DNA from: an uncultured Clostridia bacterium
GTDB lineage: Bacteria; Bacillota; Clostridia; Oscillospirales; CAG-272
Reading direction: 5' to 3'
Assembly: GCA_937893945.1 (NCBI GenBank)
Contig: CALCTA010000082.1
Coordinates: forward strand, 1-6,437
Length of the DNA stretch: 6,437 nucleotides
This document shows positions 1 through 6,327 of this stretch, piece by piece (positions within the stretch are counted from its first letter, which is position 1; every line of letters begins with the position of its first letter). The translations under genes and the position numbers were made by a program. The notes below the pieces were generated by a model that was given only the letters and a program-made list of their open reading frames with translations, ran no database searches and was not told where the DNA came from.

Positions 1-38
1 GTTCTTACCCAAGCTTTTCCTTCATTGAAGTTCTTTTG

Positions 39-62
39 GTTCTTTTCTTTCAAGAAAAGAAC
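39..62. repeat. 24 bp palindrome downstream of lysS
   Basis: GTTCTTTTCTT (39-49) and AAGAAAAGAAC (52-62) form perfect 11 bp arms around a 2 nt centre. A further direct copy of GTTCTTTT sits at 30-37. It lies 24 bp past the lysS stop, but neither strand has a U-run after the stem, so a classical terminator is not supported. It resembles interspersed palindromes common in Clostridia genomes; copy number cannot be judged here. Confidence 0.55.
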
Positions 63-86
63 AAGAAATCCTGTATAAAACTAACT

Positions 87-1598
87 TTACTCTTCCTCAT
101 CAGCAACGGCGAGGCTGTTGCCTGCTTCGGGGCGCATTGTGGGGAAGAGGAGAACGTCGCGGATAGATGCCGAGTCGGTCAGGAGCATTACGAGGCGGTC
201 AACGCCAAATCCAAGTCCGCCCGTGGGGGGAAGACCGTGCTCAAGAGCCATGATGTAATCGTAATCGACCTGAGCGGTGGTATTGGGATCGAGTGCCTTA
301 CGGTCTGCGATCTGCTTTTCAAAGCGAGCCTTCTGGTCGATAGGATCGTTAAGCTCGGAGAATGCGTTACCGAACTCGGTGGCGTTGATAAAGTACTCAA
401 ATCTCTCGGTGAAAGCAGGATCTGTAGGCTTTCTCTTAGCGAGAGGAGAGTTCTCAACGGGATAATCGTAAATGAATGTAGGCTGAATGAGGTTTTCCTC
501 AACGAAGGCGTCGAAGAACTCAACGAGTATCGCGCCCTTGGTGGGGATCTCGGGAAGCTCAACGTGCTTCTCCTTAGCGATAGCGATAGCCTCCTCGTCG
601 GTTTTGATATTAGCGAAGTCAACGCCCGAATACTTCTTGACAGCCTCTATCATAGTAAGGCGCTCCCAGTGTCCGAGGTCTATCTCCTTGCCCTGATAGT
701 TGATGACTGTGGTGCCGCATACCTCAAGCACGAGCTTCTTCATCATCTCCTCAACGAGATCCATCATTCCGCGGAAGTCGGTGTAAGCCTGATAAAGCTC
801 AATAGAGGTAAACTCGGGGTTGTGCTTTGTGTCCATACCCTCGTTTCTGAAGATACGTCCCACCTCGTAGACTTTCTCAAATCCGCCTACGATAAGTCTC
901 TTTAAGAAAAGCTCGGTCTCAATTCTGAGCACCATATCAATATCAAGAGTGTTGTGGTGTGTAACGAAGGGGCGAGCCGACGCGCCGATCTCTACTGTCT
1001 GGAGAATAGGGGTATCAACCTCAAGGAAGCCCTTGCTGTTAAGGAAGGTGCGAAGGAAGTTGATTATCTTGCTTCTCATAATGAAGGTGTCGCGAACGCT
1101 CTCGTTCATAATGAGGTCTATCTCACGGTGGCGGTACTTGGCGTCAACGTCCTTAAGGCCCTTGAACTTCTCAGGCAGGGGACGGAGCGCCTTTGCGAGC
1201 ATCTCAAAGTGAGTTGCGTGCACCGATACCTCACCGCTGTTGGTCTTGAAAACGATGCCGCGGACGCCGACGATGTCTCCGATGTCGAAATCCTTCTTGA
1301 AGGAAGCGTAGTCTTCCTCGCCGATGTCGTCTCTCTTGACATACACTTGGATCTCGCCGTTTCTGTCGGCGATATGAGTAAAGGAAGCCTTACCCATGAT
1401 TCTTCTGGACATAAGCCTACCCGCGATAGCTACTTCCTTGCCCTCAAGAGAGTCGTAGTTGTCCTTTATCTCGTCCGAGTGGGCGGTAACGTCGAAAAGT
1501 GTCTTTACGAAGGGGTCCTTGCCTTCGTCAACGAGCTTCTGGAGCTTAGCTCTTCTGACCTGCTCCTGCTCGGAAAGTGTAACGTTGATATCACTCAT
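87..1598 (-). CDS. lysS: Lysyl-tRNA synthetase, class II
   Basis: This cytoplasmic enzyme charges tRNA-Lys with lysine, using ATP through a lysyl-adenylate. The 503-residue product is the usual full length. An OB-fold anticodon-binding domain occupies about residues 52-135. The class II catalytic core follows: motif 1 around FLEVDTP (191-197), motif 2 with FRNEG (250-254) and HNPEFTSIELY (259-269), and motif 3 GLGFGVDRL (461-469). From remembered family knowledge, the lysine-site residues are present: G205, E229, R251, E267, Y269, and N411, F413, E415 in GNAFSELND. Unusual positions are E203-I204 before the conserved G-ASARPF, where Pro/Ala-Gly is more usual, and E227 two residues before E229. 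The ATG start is fixed by GGGAG 7 nt upstream, and the stop is TAA. A separate consensus promoter lies just upstream. No U-tract terminator is seen after the stop. Identification is very secure. Confidence 0.98.
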   Translation of the reverse strand: MSDINVTLSEQEQVRRAKLQKLVDEGKDPFVKTLFDVTAHSDEIKDNYDSLEGKEVAIAGRLMSRRIMGKASFTHIADRNGEIQVYVKRDDIGEEDYASFKKDFDIGDIVGVRGIVFKTNSGEVSVHATHFEMLAKALRPLPEKFKGLKDVDAKYRHREIDLIMNESVRDTFIMRSKIINFLRTFLNSKGFLEVDTPILQTVEIGASARPFVTHHNTLDIDMVLRIETELFLKRLIVGGFEKVYEVGRIFRNEGMDTKHNPEFTSIELYQAYTDFRGMMDLVEEMMKKLVLEVCGTTVINYQGKEIDLGHWERLTMIEAVKKYSGVDFANIKTDEEAIAIAKEKHVELPEIPTKGAILVEFFDAFVEENLIQPTFIYDYPVENSPLAKRKPTDPAFTERFEYFINATEFGNAFSELNDPIDQKARFEKQIADRKALDPNTTAQVDYDYIMALEHGLPPTGGLGFGVDRLVMLLTDSASIRDVLLFPTMRPEAGNSLAVADEEE

Positions 1599-1605
1599 AA
1601 TTTTT

Positions 1606-1610
1606 CTCCC
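1606..1610 (-). promoter_or_regulatory. lysS ribosome binding site
   Basis: On the minus strand GGGAG lies 7 nt before the ATG at 1598. This supports the chosen start of LysS. No competing in-frame start has a comparable site. Confidence 0.75.
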
Positions 1611-1640
1611 GAATTAAAAAGAAATTTATTATCAAACCGT

Positions 1641-1669
1641 ATTATACTATATTTTCTCGCTGATGTCAA
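1641..1669 (-). promoter_or_regulatory. Consensus sigma-A promoter of lysS
   Basis: The minus strand reads TTGACA (1669-1664), a 17 bp spacer (1663-1647), then TATAAT (1646-1641). Both hexamers match the housekeeping sigma-factor consensus exactly and the spacing is ideal. The predicted transcription start is near 1634, which leaves a leader of about 36 nt to the lysS ATG. That leader is too short for a T-box or lysine riboswitch. The promoter lies wholly in the 113 bp gap after the upstream CpXC-like gene, so lysS can be expressed strongly and independently of the genes before it. Confidence 0.9.
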
Positions 1670-1711
1670 TTGATTTTTGCTTTTTGCACTGATTTTAGCT
1701 CTTTCGCGAGG

Positions 1712-2350
1712 TCATTTAAGCTCAAGCGAGTCCGCGCCGAGTATTTCGTAGGCGTCGATAAGCGAATTTGTGGGCAGAAGCGCCGACGCTCCGCATCTCT
1801 TGCAGCTTATTCTGACAGCTTCGGGAAGAAACTCAAGCTCGTAGTCTCCCTCCTCGTCGCCATCACACAGGCAATGTATCCTGCCTTCCTCGTCAAGCTC
1901 TTTTATTATATAGGTGATTATATCAAGCACCTGAGGATCGTTGAATTCCTGCTCTTTGTGGAGTGCCGAAAAGCTCTCGGCGTTGTTCTCCTCAAGCAGC
2001 TCAAGAAGCTCAAGCTCGGAGCGCGCAAGCTCCGCCTTGACTCTGTCGGTGTCTCCCATTACCGCGATATTCATGCCTGAGTAGGGGCAGGGGAGAGCAA
2101 ACATATCCTTCTCGAAGAAGCTACGCGAGCTGAGTGTGAAATGGTGGGGATTGGGGCAGAATATACAAGGAACGGTGAAGCGCAGCTTCTGATCCTTGGT
2201 ATATACCAAGGTCATCTCGCTGCCGCCGCAATCGCATTTCAGCTTTATCATATCCGCGCAGAGATTGAACAGATTTACCACGCTCATAACTCCCGCTCCG
2301 CACTGGGGGCAACGGTAAGCGACAGTGGTCTGTCTGGGCTCAAGAACCAT
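1712..2350 (-). CDS. CpXC-like cysteine-rich zinc-binding protein, function unknown
   Basis: A predicted soluble protein of 212 residues with no signal peptide or membrane segment. Its 11 cysteines fall in five pairs plus one single: C14/C17 (YRCPQCG), C39/C41 (LKCDCGG), C62/C65 (CIFCPNPHH, with H69 and H70), single C88, then C160/C162 and C183/C186 (SCKRCGA). The first half resembles the CpXC family (Pfam PF14353), with a CxxC near the N-terminus and a following CxC. The C-terminal CxC/CxxC set may be a second zinc ribbon. An acidic helical linker (about 101-158, with ELELLELLEENN) joins the halves. The start is the ATG at 2350 because GGAGG lies 9 nt upstream. An in-frame TTG at 2377 has no good site. 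The stop is TGA. It lies 68 bp after the foldase-like gene and is probably co-transcribed with it. The role is unknown; zinc binding is inferred from the cysteine pattern. Confidence 0.85.
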   Translation of the reverse strand: MVLEPRQTTVAYRCPQCGAGVMSVVNLFNLCADMIKLKCDCGGSEMTLVYTKDQKLRFTVPCIFCPNPHHFTLSSRSFFEKDMFALPCPYSGMNIAVMGDTDRVKAELARSELELLELLEENNAESFSALHKEQEFNDPQVLDIITYIIKELDEEGRIHCLCDGDEEGDYELEFLPEAVRISCKRCGASALLPTNSLIDAYEILGADSLELK

Positions 2351-2359
2351 ATATAAAAA

Positions 2360-2364
2360 CCTCC
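2360..2364 (-). promoter_or_regulatory. Ribosome binding site deciding the CpXC-like gene start
   Basis: GGAGG on the minus strand lies 9 nt before the ATG at 2350. It falls downstream of the alternative TTG at 2377, so it excludes that longer start as the main one. Confidence 0.75.
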
Positions 2365-2380
2365 GTATAAACTTCAAATT

Positions 2381-2409
2381 GCCCCTGCGTTCCTTGAGGA
2401 CGCAGGGGC
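2381..2409 (-). other. Strong GC-rich intercistronic hairpin
   Basis: GCCCCTGCGT (2381-2390) and ACGCAGGGGC (2400-2409) form a perfect 10 bp stem with a 9 nt loop that can add two more C-G pairs. On the minus strand it starts 9 nt after the foldase-like stop codon and ends 16 nt before the GGAGG of the CpXC-like gene. It is followed by CAATTTGAAG, not a U-run, so it is a poor intrinsic terminator. It may instead protect the upstream message, mark a processing site or dampen downstream translation. The structure is directly visible; its function is inferred. Confidence 0.7.
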
Positions 2410-2418
2410 TACGGTATT

Positions 2419-4332
2419 TTAGTTACCTATCTTGCTAAGAACGCTTTCGTTGGAAACAACGGTAGAATCATACTTATCGGTGTATGCCTTGGTTGCGCTC
2501 TCGTAGTCCTTATTGTAAAGGGTGTACTTAACGTCTGCCTGCCAGCCGGTGATCTCGCCAACCTGCTCGAAGTATGCAACTATGAAGGAAGAAGTGCCTT
2601 CCTTGATAGCTTCAGCGGTGTAATCACCCTTAGCTCTGCTCTCGTCGAGGAACCAAGAATCGAAGCTCTCGCTGCCCATAGCACCCTCAACGTAGTCCTT
2701 AAGCTCGCTGTGGCCGTCTGCCTTTTCCTCGGCAACTGCGAGGAATGCTTCAAGATCAACTGTTCCCTTAGCCTTAAGAGCCTCGATAGCAGCCTTGGCA
2801 TTATCTTCCTTGGTGAATACCATGTACGCGCCGTCGCGAACCTTTACCTCATCTCTGTAGCGAGGAGCTACCATGAGAAATACGTCAGCGGTGTAGTGCT
2901 TATCTGTAGCGGCAACCTCTGCGCCCTTAGCGCCGTCGCCGTCCTCGATAAGAGTTGTCTCGCCTGCTTTTCTGGCTTCGTCAAAGAGCCACTTCTGGCT
3001 TTCTTTCTCATCCTCTGCCTTTTCGGGAACTTCGTAGGAGTGCTGCTCGGAGAGGCAGGTCTTCTTAGTGGAAAGGAGACCGGAGTAGAGAGAAGCCTTA
3101 AGGTCGGTCAGGAAATCGCCGTAGATCTTGGTAACCTCGATGTCGTAAGCAAAGAACTTGGTGGTGTCGCCTTCCTTGCGCTCCTCAACGTCGTCGATTG
3201 CGGTGTCCTTTACTTCTTCAGCAAAGAGCTCCTCAAAGATCTTAGCTACCATAGCCTTCTTGATAGCTTCTATATTCTCAGCTGTGGGAAGAGCCTTATC
3301 CTCAAGCTTAGCCTTTTCCTTGAGCTCCTCGTAGGTATCCTCATACATAGAATCAAGCTTGTCGTTGAGAACGAACTTAATGAATTCGTCCTTATCGGTG
3401 ATAGCCGAGAGAGCCTTAGCCTTCTCTATAGCCTCTGCTATTTTTTCCTTGTAAGCCGCAAGGATCTCGTCCTTGTGGTCTGCTTCCTTAGCATCCTCGC
3501 CTATCTCGGCAAGAACTTCCTTGGATACTGCGTCATATTTAACGGTAAATCCGTATGTAAGGAAGTCAACGAGGTCGTAGTGCTTGGGGTTTGCATCGTA
3601 CTCTGCGTTTATTCTGTCAAGAGTAACCTTGTCAAGAAGCTCCTTTGATACGTCGCTCTGAGCCTTGCTTGCGAGAGACGCAAGCTCGAGAGCCTTAACA
3701 ACGTCTCTCATCTTAACACCGTCGCCGAATGCCGCGGAGATACAAGCGTTGTCAGAAAGACCTGCATAAGGATTGCTTCCGTACGCGTCCTTAGAGGATC
3801 TGATCTGATCTGCGAGAGCCTTTGCGCCAAGCTTAGCTTCTTCGCGCTCTTCGTCGGAAAGGGAGATGTTGCGCTCTTCTGCAACCTCGCAGAATACGAG
3901 GAGGTTCTTAACGGTAGCGGTAGCCTGATCCATGAAGTACTCGTGCCAGGTCTTGCCGTTGTACTCAGCGGGAACGAGGATAGAGTCGTACTGTCCCTTA
4001 CCTATGGTCTGCTTGTCAAGAGAAAGACCGCTGTTTCCGTAGGTAGAGTTGTTAAGAGAACAGCCCGATCCGAGCGTCTGGTAGTAAGTACCCGACACGA
4101 AGGAGCTGTAAGCCGTCTGATAGAAATATGTCATCATAGGCTGGTTAACAGAGTGATTTTCGGACTCCATAGCGGTGCTCATTCTTCCGATGACACCGGT
4201 AGAGCTGATAAAGGAAGCAAGACAAGTGCCGAGAACGATCAGGGCTACGAGTCCTACTATGAGAGAAAGCAACCAAGAGGGCATTCCGCCGTTAGTTTTT
4301 TTCTTGTTGTTAGAGATCTTCATTTTTCCCAT
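2419..4332 (-). CDS. Membrane-anchored SurA/PrsA-like foldase-type protein, probable
   Basis: The 637-residue product has a lysine-rich N-terminus (KMKISNNKKK), one hydrophobic helix at about 18-42, then a large hydrophilic domain predicted outside the cell. C36 (LGTC) is a weak lipobox match inside the helix, so a membrane anchor is likelier than a lipoprotein. Residues 61-80 (SVNQPMMTYFYQTAYSSF) and the following helical, Lys/Glu/Ala-rich region resemble the N-terminal chaperone region of SurA/PrsA-type proteins in Clostridia. Two related modules occur near the C-terminus: WLFDEARKAGETT (448-460) and WFLDESRAKGDYT (560-572), the second followed by SSFIVAYFEQ. These recall the end of a parvulin domain, but no complete prolyl-isomerase domain can be recognised. 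ATG 4332 is chosen because AAAGGTGG lies 8 nt upstream; an in-frame GTG at 4344 overlaps that site. The stop is TAA. The CpXC-like gene follows. Family assignment is tentative; the gene itself is secure. Confidence 0.85.
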   Translation of the reverse strand: MGKMKISNNKKKTNGGMPSWLLSLIVGLVALIVLGTCLASFISSTGVIGRMSTAMESENHSVNQPMMTYFYQTAYSSFVSGTYYQTLGSGCSLNNSTYGNSGLSLDKQTIGKGQYDSILVPAEYNGKTWHEYFMDQATATVKNLLVFCEVAEERNISLSDEEREEAKLGAKALADQIRSSKDAYGSNPYAGLSDNACISAAFGDGVKMRDVVKALELASLASKAQSDVSKELLDKVTLDRINAEYDANPKHYDLVDFLTYGFTVKYDAVSKEVLAEIGEDAKEADHKDEILAAYKEKIAEAIEKAKALSAITDKDEFIKFVLNDKLDSMYEDTYEELKEKAKLEDKALPTAENIEAIKKAMVAKIFEELFAEEVKDTAIDDVEERKEGDTTKFFAYDIEVTKIYGDFLTDLKASLYSGLLSTKKTCLSEQHSYEVPEKAEDEKESQKWLFDEARKAGETTLIEDGDGAKGAEVAATDKHYTADVFLMVAPRYRDEVKVRDGAYMVFTKEDNAKAAIEALKAKGTVDLEAFLAVAEEKADGHSELKDYVEGAMGSESFDSWFLDESRAKGDYTAEAIKEGTSSFIVAYFEQVGEITGWQADVKYTLYNKDYESATKAYTDKYDSTVVSNESVLSKIGN

Positions 4333-4340
4333 TTTAGGGT

Positions 4341-4348
4341 CCACCTTT
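4341..4348 (-). promoter_or_regulatory. Ribosome binding site deciding the foldase-like start
   Basis: The minus strand has AAAGGTGG 8 nt before the ATG at 4332. The in-frame GTG at 4344 falls within this site and so is unlikely to be the start. Another in-frame ATG at 4323, preceded by GGGAAAA, remains a weaker alternative. Confidence 0.6.
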
Positions 4349-4395
4349 GTTTTTATTTTTTGTTTTTTGCACAGTTAGTGATAATACACTTACAT

Positions 4396-4401
4396 ATTAT
4401 A
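4396..4401 (-). promoter_or_regulatory. Possible promoter -10 box for the foldase-like gene
   Basis: A perfect TATAAT lies on the minus strand in AT-rich DNA 63 nt before the ATG at 4332. No good -35 hexamer is seen at 16-18 bp, where the 17 bp position reads AATCTT. It could be a real start with a weak -35 or chance in AT-rich sequence. If real, the foldase-like and CpXC-like genes form their own transcription unit, separate from rnj. Confidence 0.4.
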
Positions 4402-4453
4402 CAATGTTACAATGATTAAAGATTGAACATTTTATGAATAATATATGAATTTC

Positions 4454-4489
4454 TTCACAAAATATGATCTGACGCTGATTTTTTGTGAA
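4454..4489 (-). other. AT-rich inverted repeat just after the rnj stop
   Basis: TTCACAAAA (4454-4462) and TTTTGTGAA (4481-4489) are perfect 9 bp arms around an 18 nt loop. Read on the minus strand, the first arm begins 1 nt after the rnj TAA. The second arm opens with UUUU but is followed by GAAATTC, so it is not a standard U-tract terminator. It may form the 3' end or a protective structure of the rnj message. Confidence 0.5.
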
Positions 4490-4490
4490 A

Positions 4491-6164
4491 TTAAGCGTTC
4501 ATAATTATGGGAAGCACCATAGGCTTGCGCTTGGTTTTTGCGTAAAGGAACTTCGTAAGGTCGTCCTTGAGGGCGTTTTTGAGCTCCATTCTGTCGCAGC
4601 TTCTGCGCTCGAGACAGCGGCAGATGACGTCCGCGGATATCTGCTTTATCTCTTCCATAAGCTCCTCTGCCTCACGCACGTAAACGAATCCGCGCGAGAC
4701 TACGTCAGGACCTGAGAGAAGAAGCTTTGATTCGGTATCTACCGAGGCAACTACGACTATCAGTCCGTCCTGAGAGAGATGCTTGCGGTCGCGAAGCACG
4801 ATGTTTCCTACGTCGCCGACGCCGTATCCGTCAACGAGTATCTTTCCCGACGGAACAGTTCCCGCGAAGCGAGCGCCCTTCTTGTCTATCTCAAGCACCT
4901 TGCCTATATCCGAGATAAAAATATTTTCCTCGGGAACGCCCATCTCGAGCGCGATATCCTTGTTGGCGTAGAGATGGCGGTACTCGCCGTGGACGGGCAT
5001 AAAATACTTAGGCTTGAGCAGTGCGTTCATAAGCTTAAGCTCCTCGGCACAGGCGTGGCCTGACACGTGGACCTCAACGGCGCGGTCGTGAAGCACGCTG
5101 ACGCCGTTTTTGATAAGCTCGTTGATTATTCTGTTGACCAGCTTTTCGTTTCCGGGAATGGGGCTTGAGGAGAGAACTACGAGGTCGCCGCGCCCGAGCG
5201 TTATCTGCGAGTGGTCGGAAAACGCCATTCTGTAGAGGGCGGACATAGGCTCTCCCTGACTTCCCGTGGTTACGACGGTTATCTCCTCGGGCTTGTAGCG
5301 GCGGATGTCTCCGATATCTATGAGAACACCCTCGGGAACGTTCATATATCCAAGCTCAACGGCGGCGCTGACAATATTGAGCATGCTGCGTCCCGTGATA
5401 GCAACCTTTCTCTTATGTCTGTGGGCGACGTTGATTATCTGCTGAACGCGATGGACGTTAGAGGAGAAGGTTGCGATAATTATTCTTCTGTCGGTGTTGG
5501 TATTGAAGATGTATTCAAGCGACTTTCCGACAGTTTTTTCCGAAGGGGTAAAGCCCGGGCGCTCGGAGTTGGTGGATTCGCACATAAAGAGCAGAACCCC
5601 CTTTTTGCCTATCTCGCCAAGGCGGGTAATGTTCATCATCTCACCGTCTATGGGAGTGAGGTCGAGTTTGAAGTCTCCCGAATGAACTACCACGCCCTGA
5701 GGGGTAGTTATCGCGAGACAGCAGGCGTCGGCTATCGAGTGGTTTACGTGAATGAACTCTACCGAAAACTCACCGAGCTTAACGGTGTCGCCCGCGCTTA
5801 CACAGCGGAGATCGGGGGAGTAGGGCAGGGGATGCTCGGAGAGCTTGTTGCGAAGGATACCGAGCGTGAGCTTGGTGCCGTAGATGGCAGGATTGATGCT
5901 TCGCAGTATATAGGGGATAGCGCCGATATGGTCCTCGTGGCCGTGAGTGAGAAGAATACCGCGGATACGGTCTGCGTTTTCCTCAAGATAAGTGATGTCG
6001 GGAATGACGAGGTCTATTCCGAGCATATCGTCATCGGGGAACGCAAGTCCGCAGTCTATGACGATTATGTCATCCGCGTACTCGAGGACGGTGATATTCT
6101 TTCCTATTTCGTTAAGACCGCCTAAGGGTATAACGCGCAGCTTGCTTTTTTCTTTCTTTGGCAT
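4491..6164 (-). CDS. rnj: Ribonuclease J
   Basis: A metallo-beta-lactamase/beta-CASP ribonuclease of mRNA decay and RNA maturation, with 5'-3' exonuclease and endonuclease activity known for the family. It acts in the cytoplasm. The 557 residues match the full-length family (about 555). The N-terminus LRVIPLGGLNEIGKN (9-23) is typical. Metal ligands are intact: HGHEDH (74-79), H142, D164 in HSGDFK, and H392 in MPVHGEYR. The beta-CASP region spans about 210-360 with TFSSNVHRVQQ (232-242), and H366-V-S-G-H370 lies in the returning lactamase part. The C-terminal domain (about 440-557) with SRGFVYV (490-496) is present. The intact catalytic site suggests an active, J1-like enzyme. The start is ATG 6164, with AGGAGG 4 nt upstream and a typical RNase J N-terminus. 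An in-frame ATG at 6221 would add 19 unrelated residues from repeat sequence. The stop is TAA. Confidence 0.97.
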   Translation of the reverse strand: MPKKEKSKLRVIPLGGLNEIGKNITVLEYADDIIVIDCGLAFPDDDMLGIDLVIPDITYLEENADRIRGILLTHGHEDHIGAIPYILRSINPAIYGTKLTLGILRNKLSEHPLPYSPDLRCVSAGDTVKLGEFSVEFIHVNHSIADACCLAITTPQGVVVHSGDFKLDLTPIDGEMMNITRLGEIGKKGVLLFMCESTNSERPGFTPSEKTVGKSLEYIFNTNTDRRIIIATFSSNVHRVQQIINVAHRHKRKVAITGRSMLNIVSAAVELGYMNVPEGVLIDIGDIRRYKPEEITVVTTGSQGEPMSALYRMAFSDHSQITLGRGDLVVLSSSPIPGNEKLVNRIINELIKNGVSVLHDRAVEVHVSGHACAEELKLMNALLKPKYFMPVHGEYRHLYANKDIALEMGVPEENIFISDIGKVLEIDKKGARFAGTVPSGKILVDGYGVGDVGNIVLRDRKHLSQDGLIVVVASVDTESKLLLSGPDVVSRGFVYVREAEELMEEIKQISADVICRCLERRSCDRMELKNALKDDLTKFLYAKTKRKPMVLPIIMNA

Positions 6165-6168
6165 AAAG

Positions 6169-6174
6169 CCTCCT
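6169..6174 (-). promoter_or_regulatory. Ribosome binding site deciding the rnj start
   Basis: A full AGGAGG on the minus strand, 4 nt before the ATG at 6164. It fixes this start over the in-frame ATG at 6221, which lies inside a palindromic repeat. Confidence 0.85.
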
Positions 6175-6211
6175 GATATATAAATTTTGTTTTGGTATCG
6201 CCTTGTTGATT

Positions 6212-6238
6212 GTAGGGGCAAACATTGTTCGCCCTTAC
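6212..6238. repeat. GTAGGGGC-type imperfect palindrome
   Basis: A 27 bp imperfect inverted repeat centred on 6225. GTAGGGGC (6212-6219) pairs with GCCCTTAC (6231-6238) including one G-T pair. After one mismatch, AACA (6221-6224) pairs with TGTT (6226-6229). It resembles short interspersed palindromes beginning TGTAGGGGCG that I recall from Clostridia. It lies in the likely rnj leader, 48 nt before the start codon. Confidence 0.55.
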
Positions 6239-6266
6239 GGGTTTGTGTGAAATTTAATTTTTTATC

Positions 6267-6297
6267 GTAGGGCGGTGGCTTGCTGCCGCCGTTTTTT
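6267..6297 (+). terminator. Terminator-shaped GTAGGGC-type repeat
   Basis: GGCGGTGGC (6271-6279) pairs with GCTGCCGCC (6282-6290), giving seven Watson-Crick and two G-T pairs, followed by GTTTTTT on the plus strand. That is an intrinsic terminator shape for plus-strand RNA, yet no plus-strand gene precedes it in the window. It begins CGTAGGG like the palindrome at 6212-6238, so it may be a second member of that interspersed family rather than a gene-specific terminator. Confidence 0.4.
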
Positions 6298-6324
6298 ATA
6301 AAATTAAATCTAAATCTCCTTCAA
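6295..6324 (-). promoter_or_regulatory. Candidate rnj promoter
   Basis: The minus strand has TTGAAG (6324-6319), an 18 bp spacer (6318-6301) and TATAAA (6300-6295). The -35 matches 4 of 6 consensus bases and the -10 matches 5 of 6. The resulting leader of about 120 nt would contain both downstream palindromic repeats. It is the best promoter I find upstream of rnj in the window, but a promoter beyond the right edge cannot be excluded. Confidence 0.45.
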
Positions 6325-6327
6325 TAA

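Noticed and set aside
36..905. Long plus-strand open frame of 289 codons antisense to lysS
   Set aside because: It overlaps a certain gene, has no recognisable domain and no ribosome binding site, and arises from the codon use of the opposite strand.
1599..1711. T-box or lysine riboswitch ahead of lysS
   Set aside because: The leader from the consensus promoter is only about 36 nt, and no specifier loop or T-box sequence is visible in the gap.
2351..2377. TTG start for the CpXC-like protein adding nine residues
   Set aside because: No ribosome binding site precedes it, and GGAGG is placed correctly for ATG 2350.
2710..3648. Plus-strand open frame of 312 codons antisense to the foldase-like gene
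   Set aside because: The hydrophobic Leu/Val-rich product is the mirror of Lys/Glu/Ala codons on the real strand. No family is recognised.
4216..4260. Lipobox for a PrsA-like lipoprotein around C36 of the foldase-like protein
   Set aside because: LGTC matches the lipobox poorly and the hydrophobic stretch continues past the cysteine, which fits a membrane anchor better.
5211..6125. Plus-strand open frame of 304 codons antisense to rnj
   Set aside because: It is fully inside the RNase J gene, whose conserved motifs are intact on the minus strand.
6165..6221. Extension of RNase J by 19 residues to an upstream ATG
   Set aside because: The added residues come from repeat sequence, the upstream ATG lacks a good ribosome binding site, and AGGAGG precedes ATG 6164.
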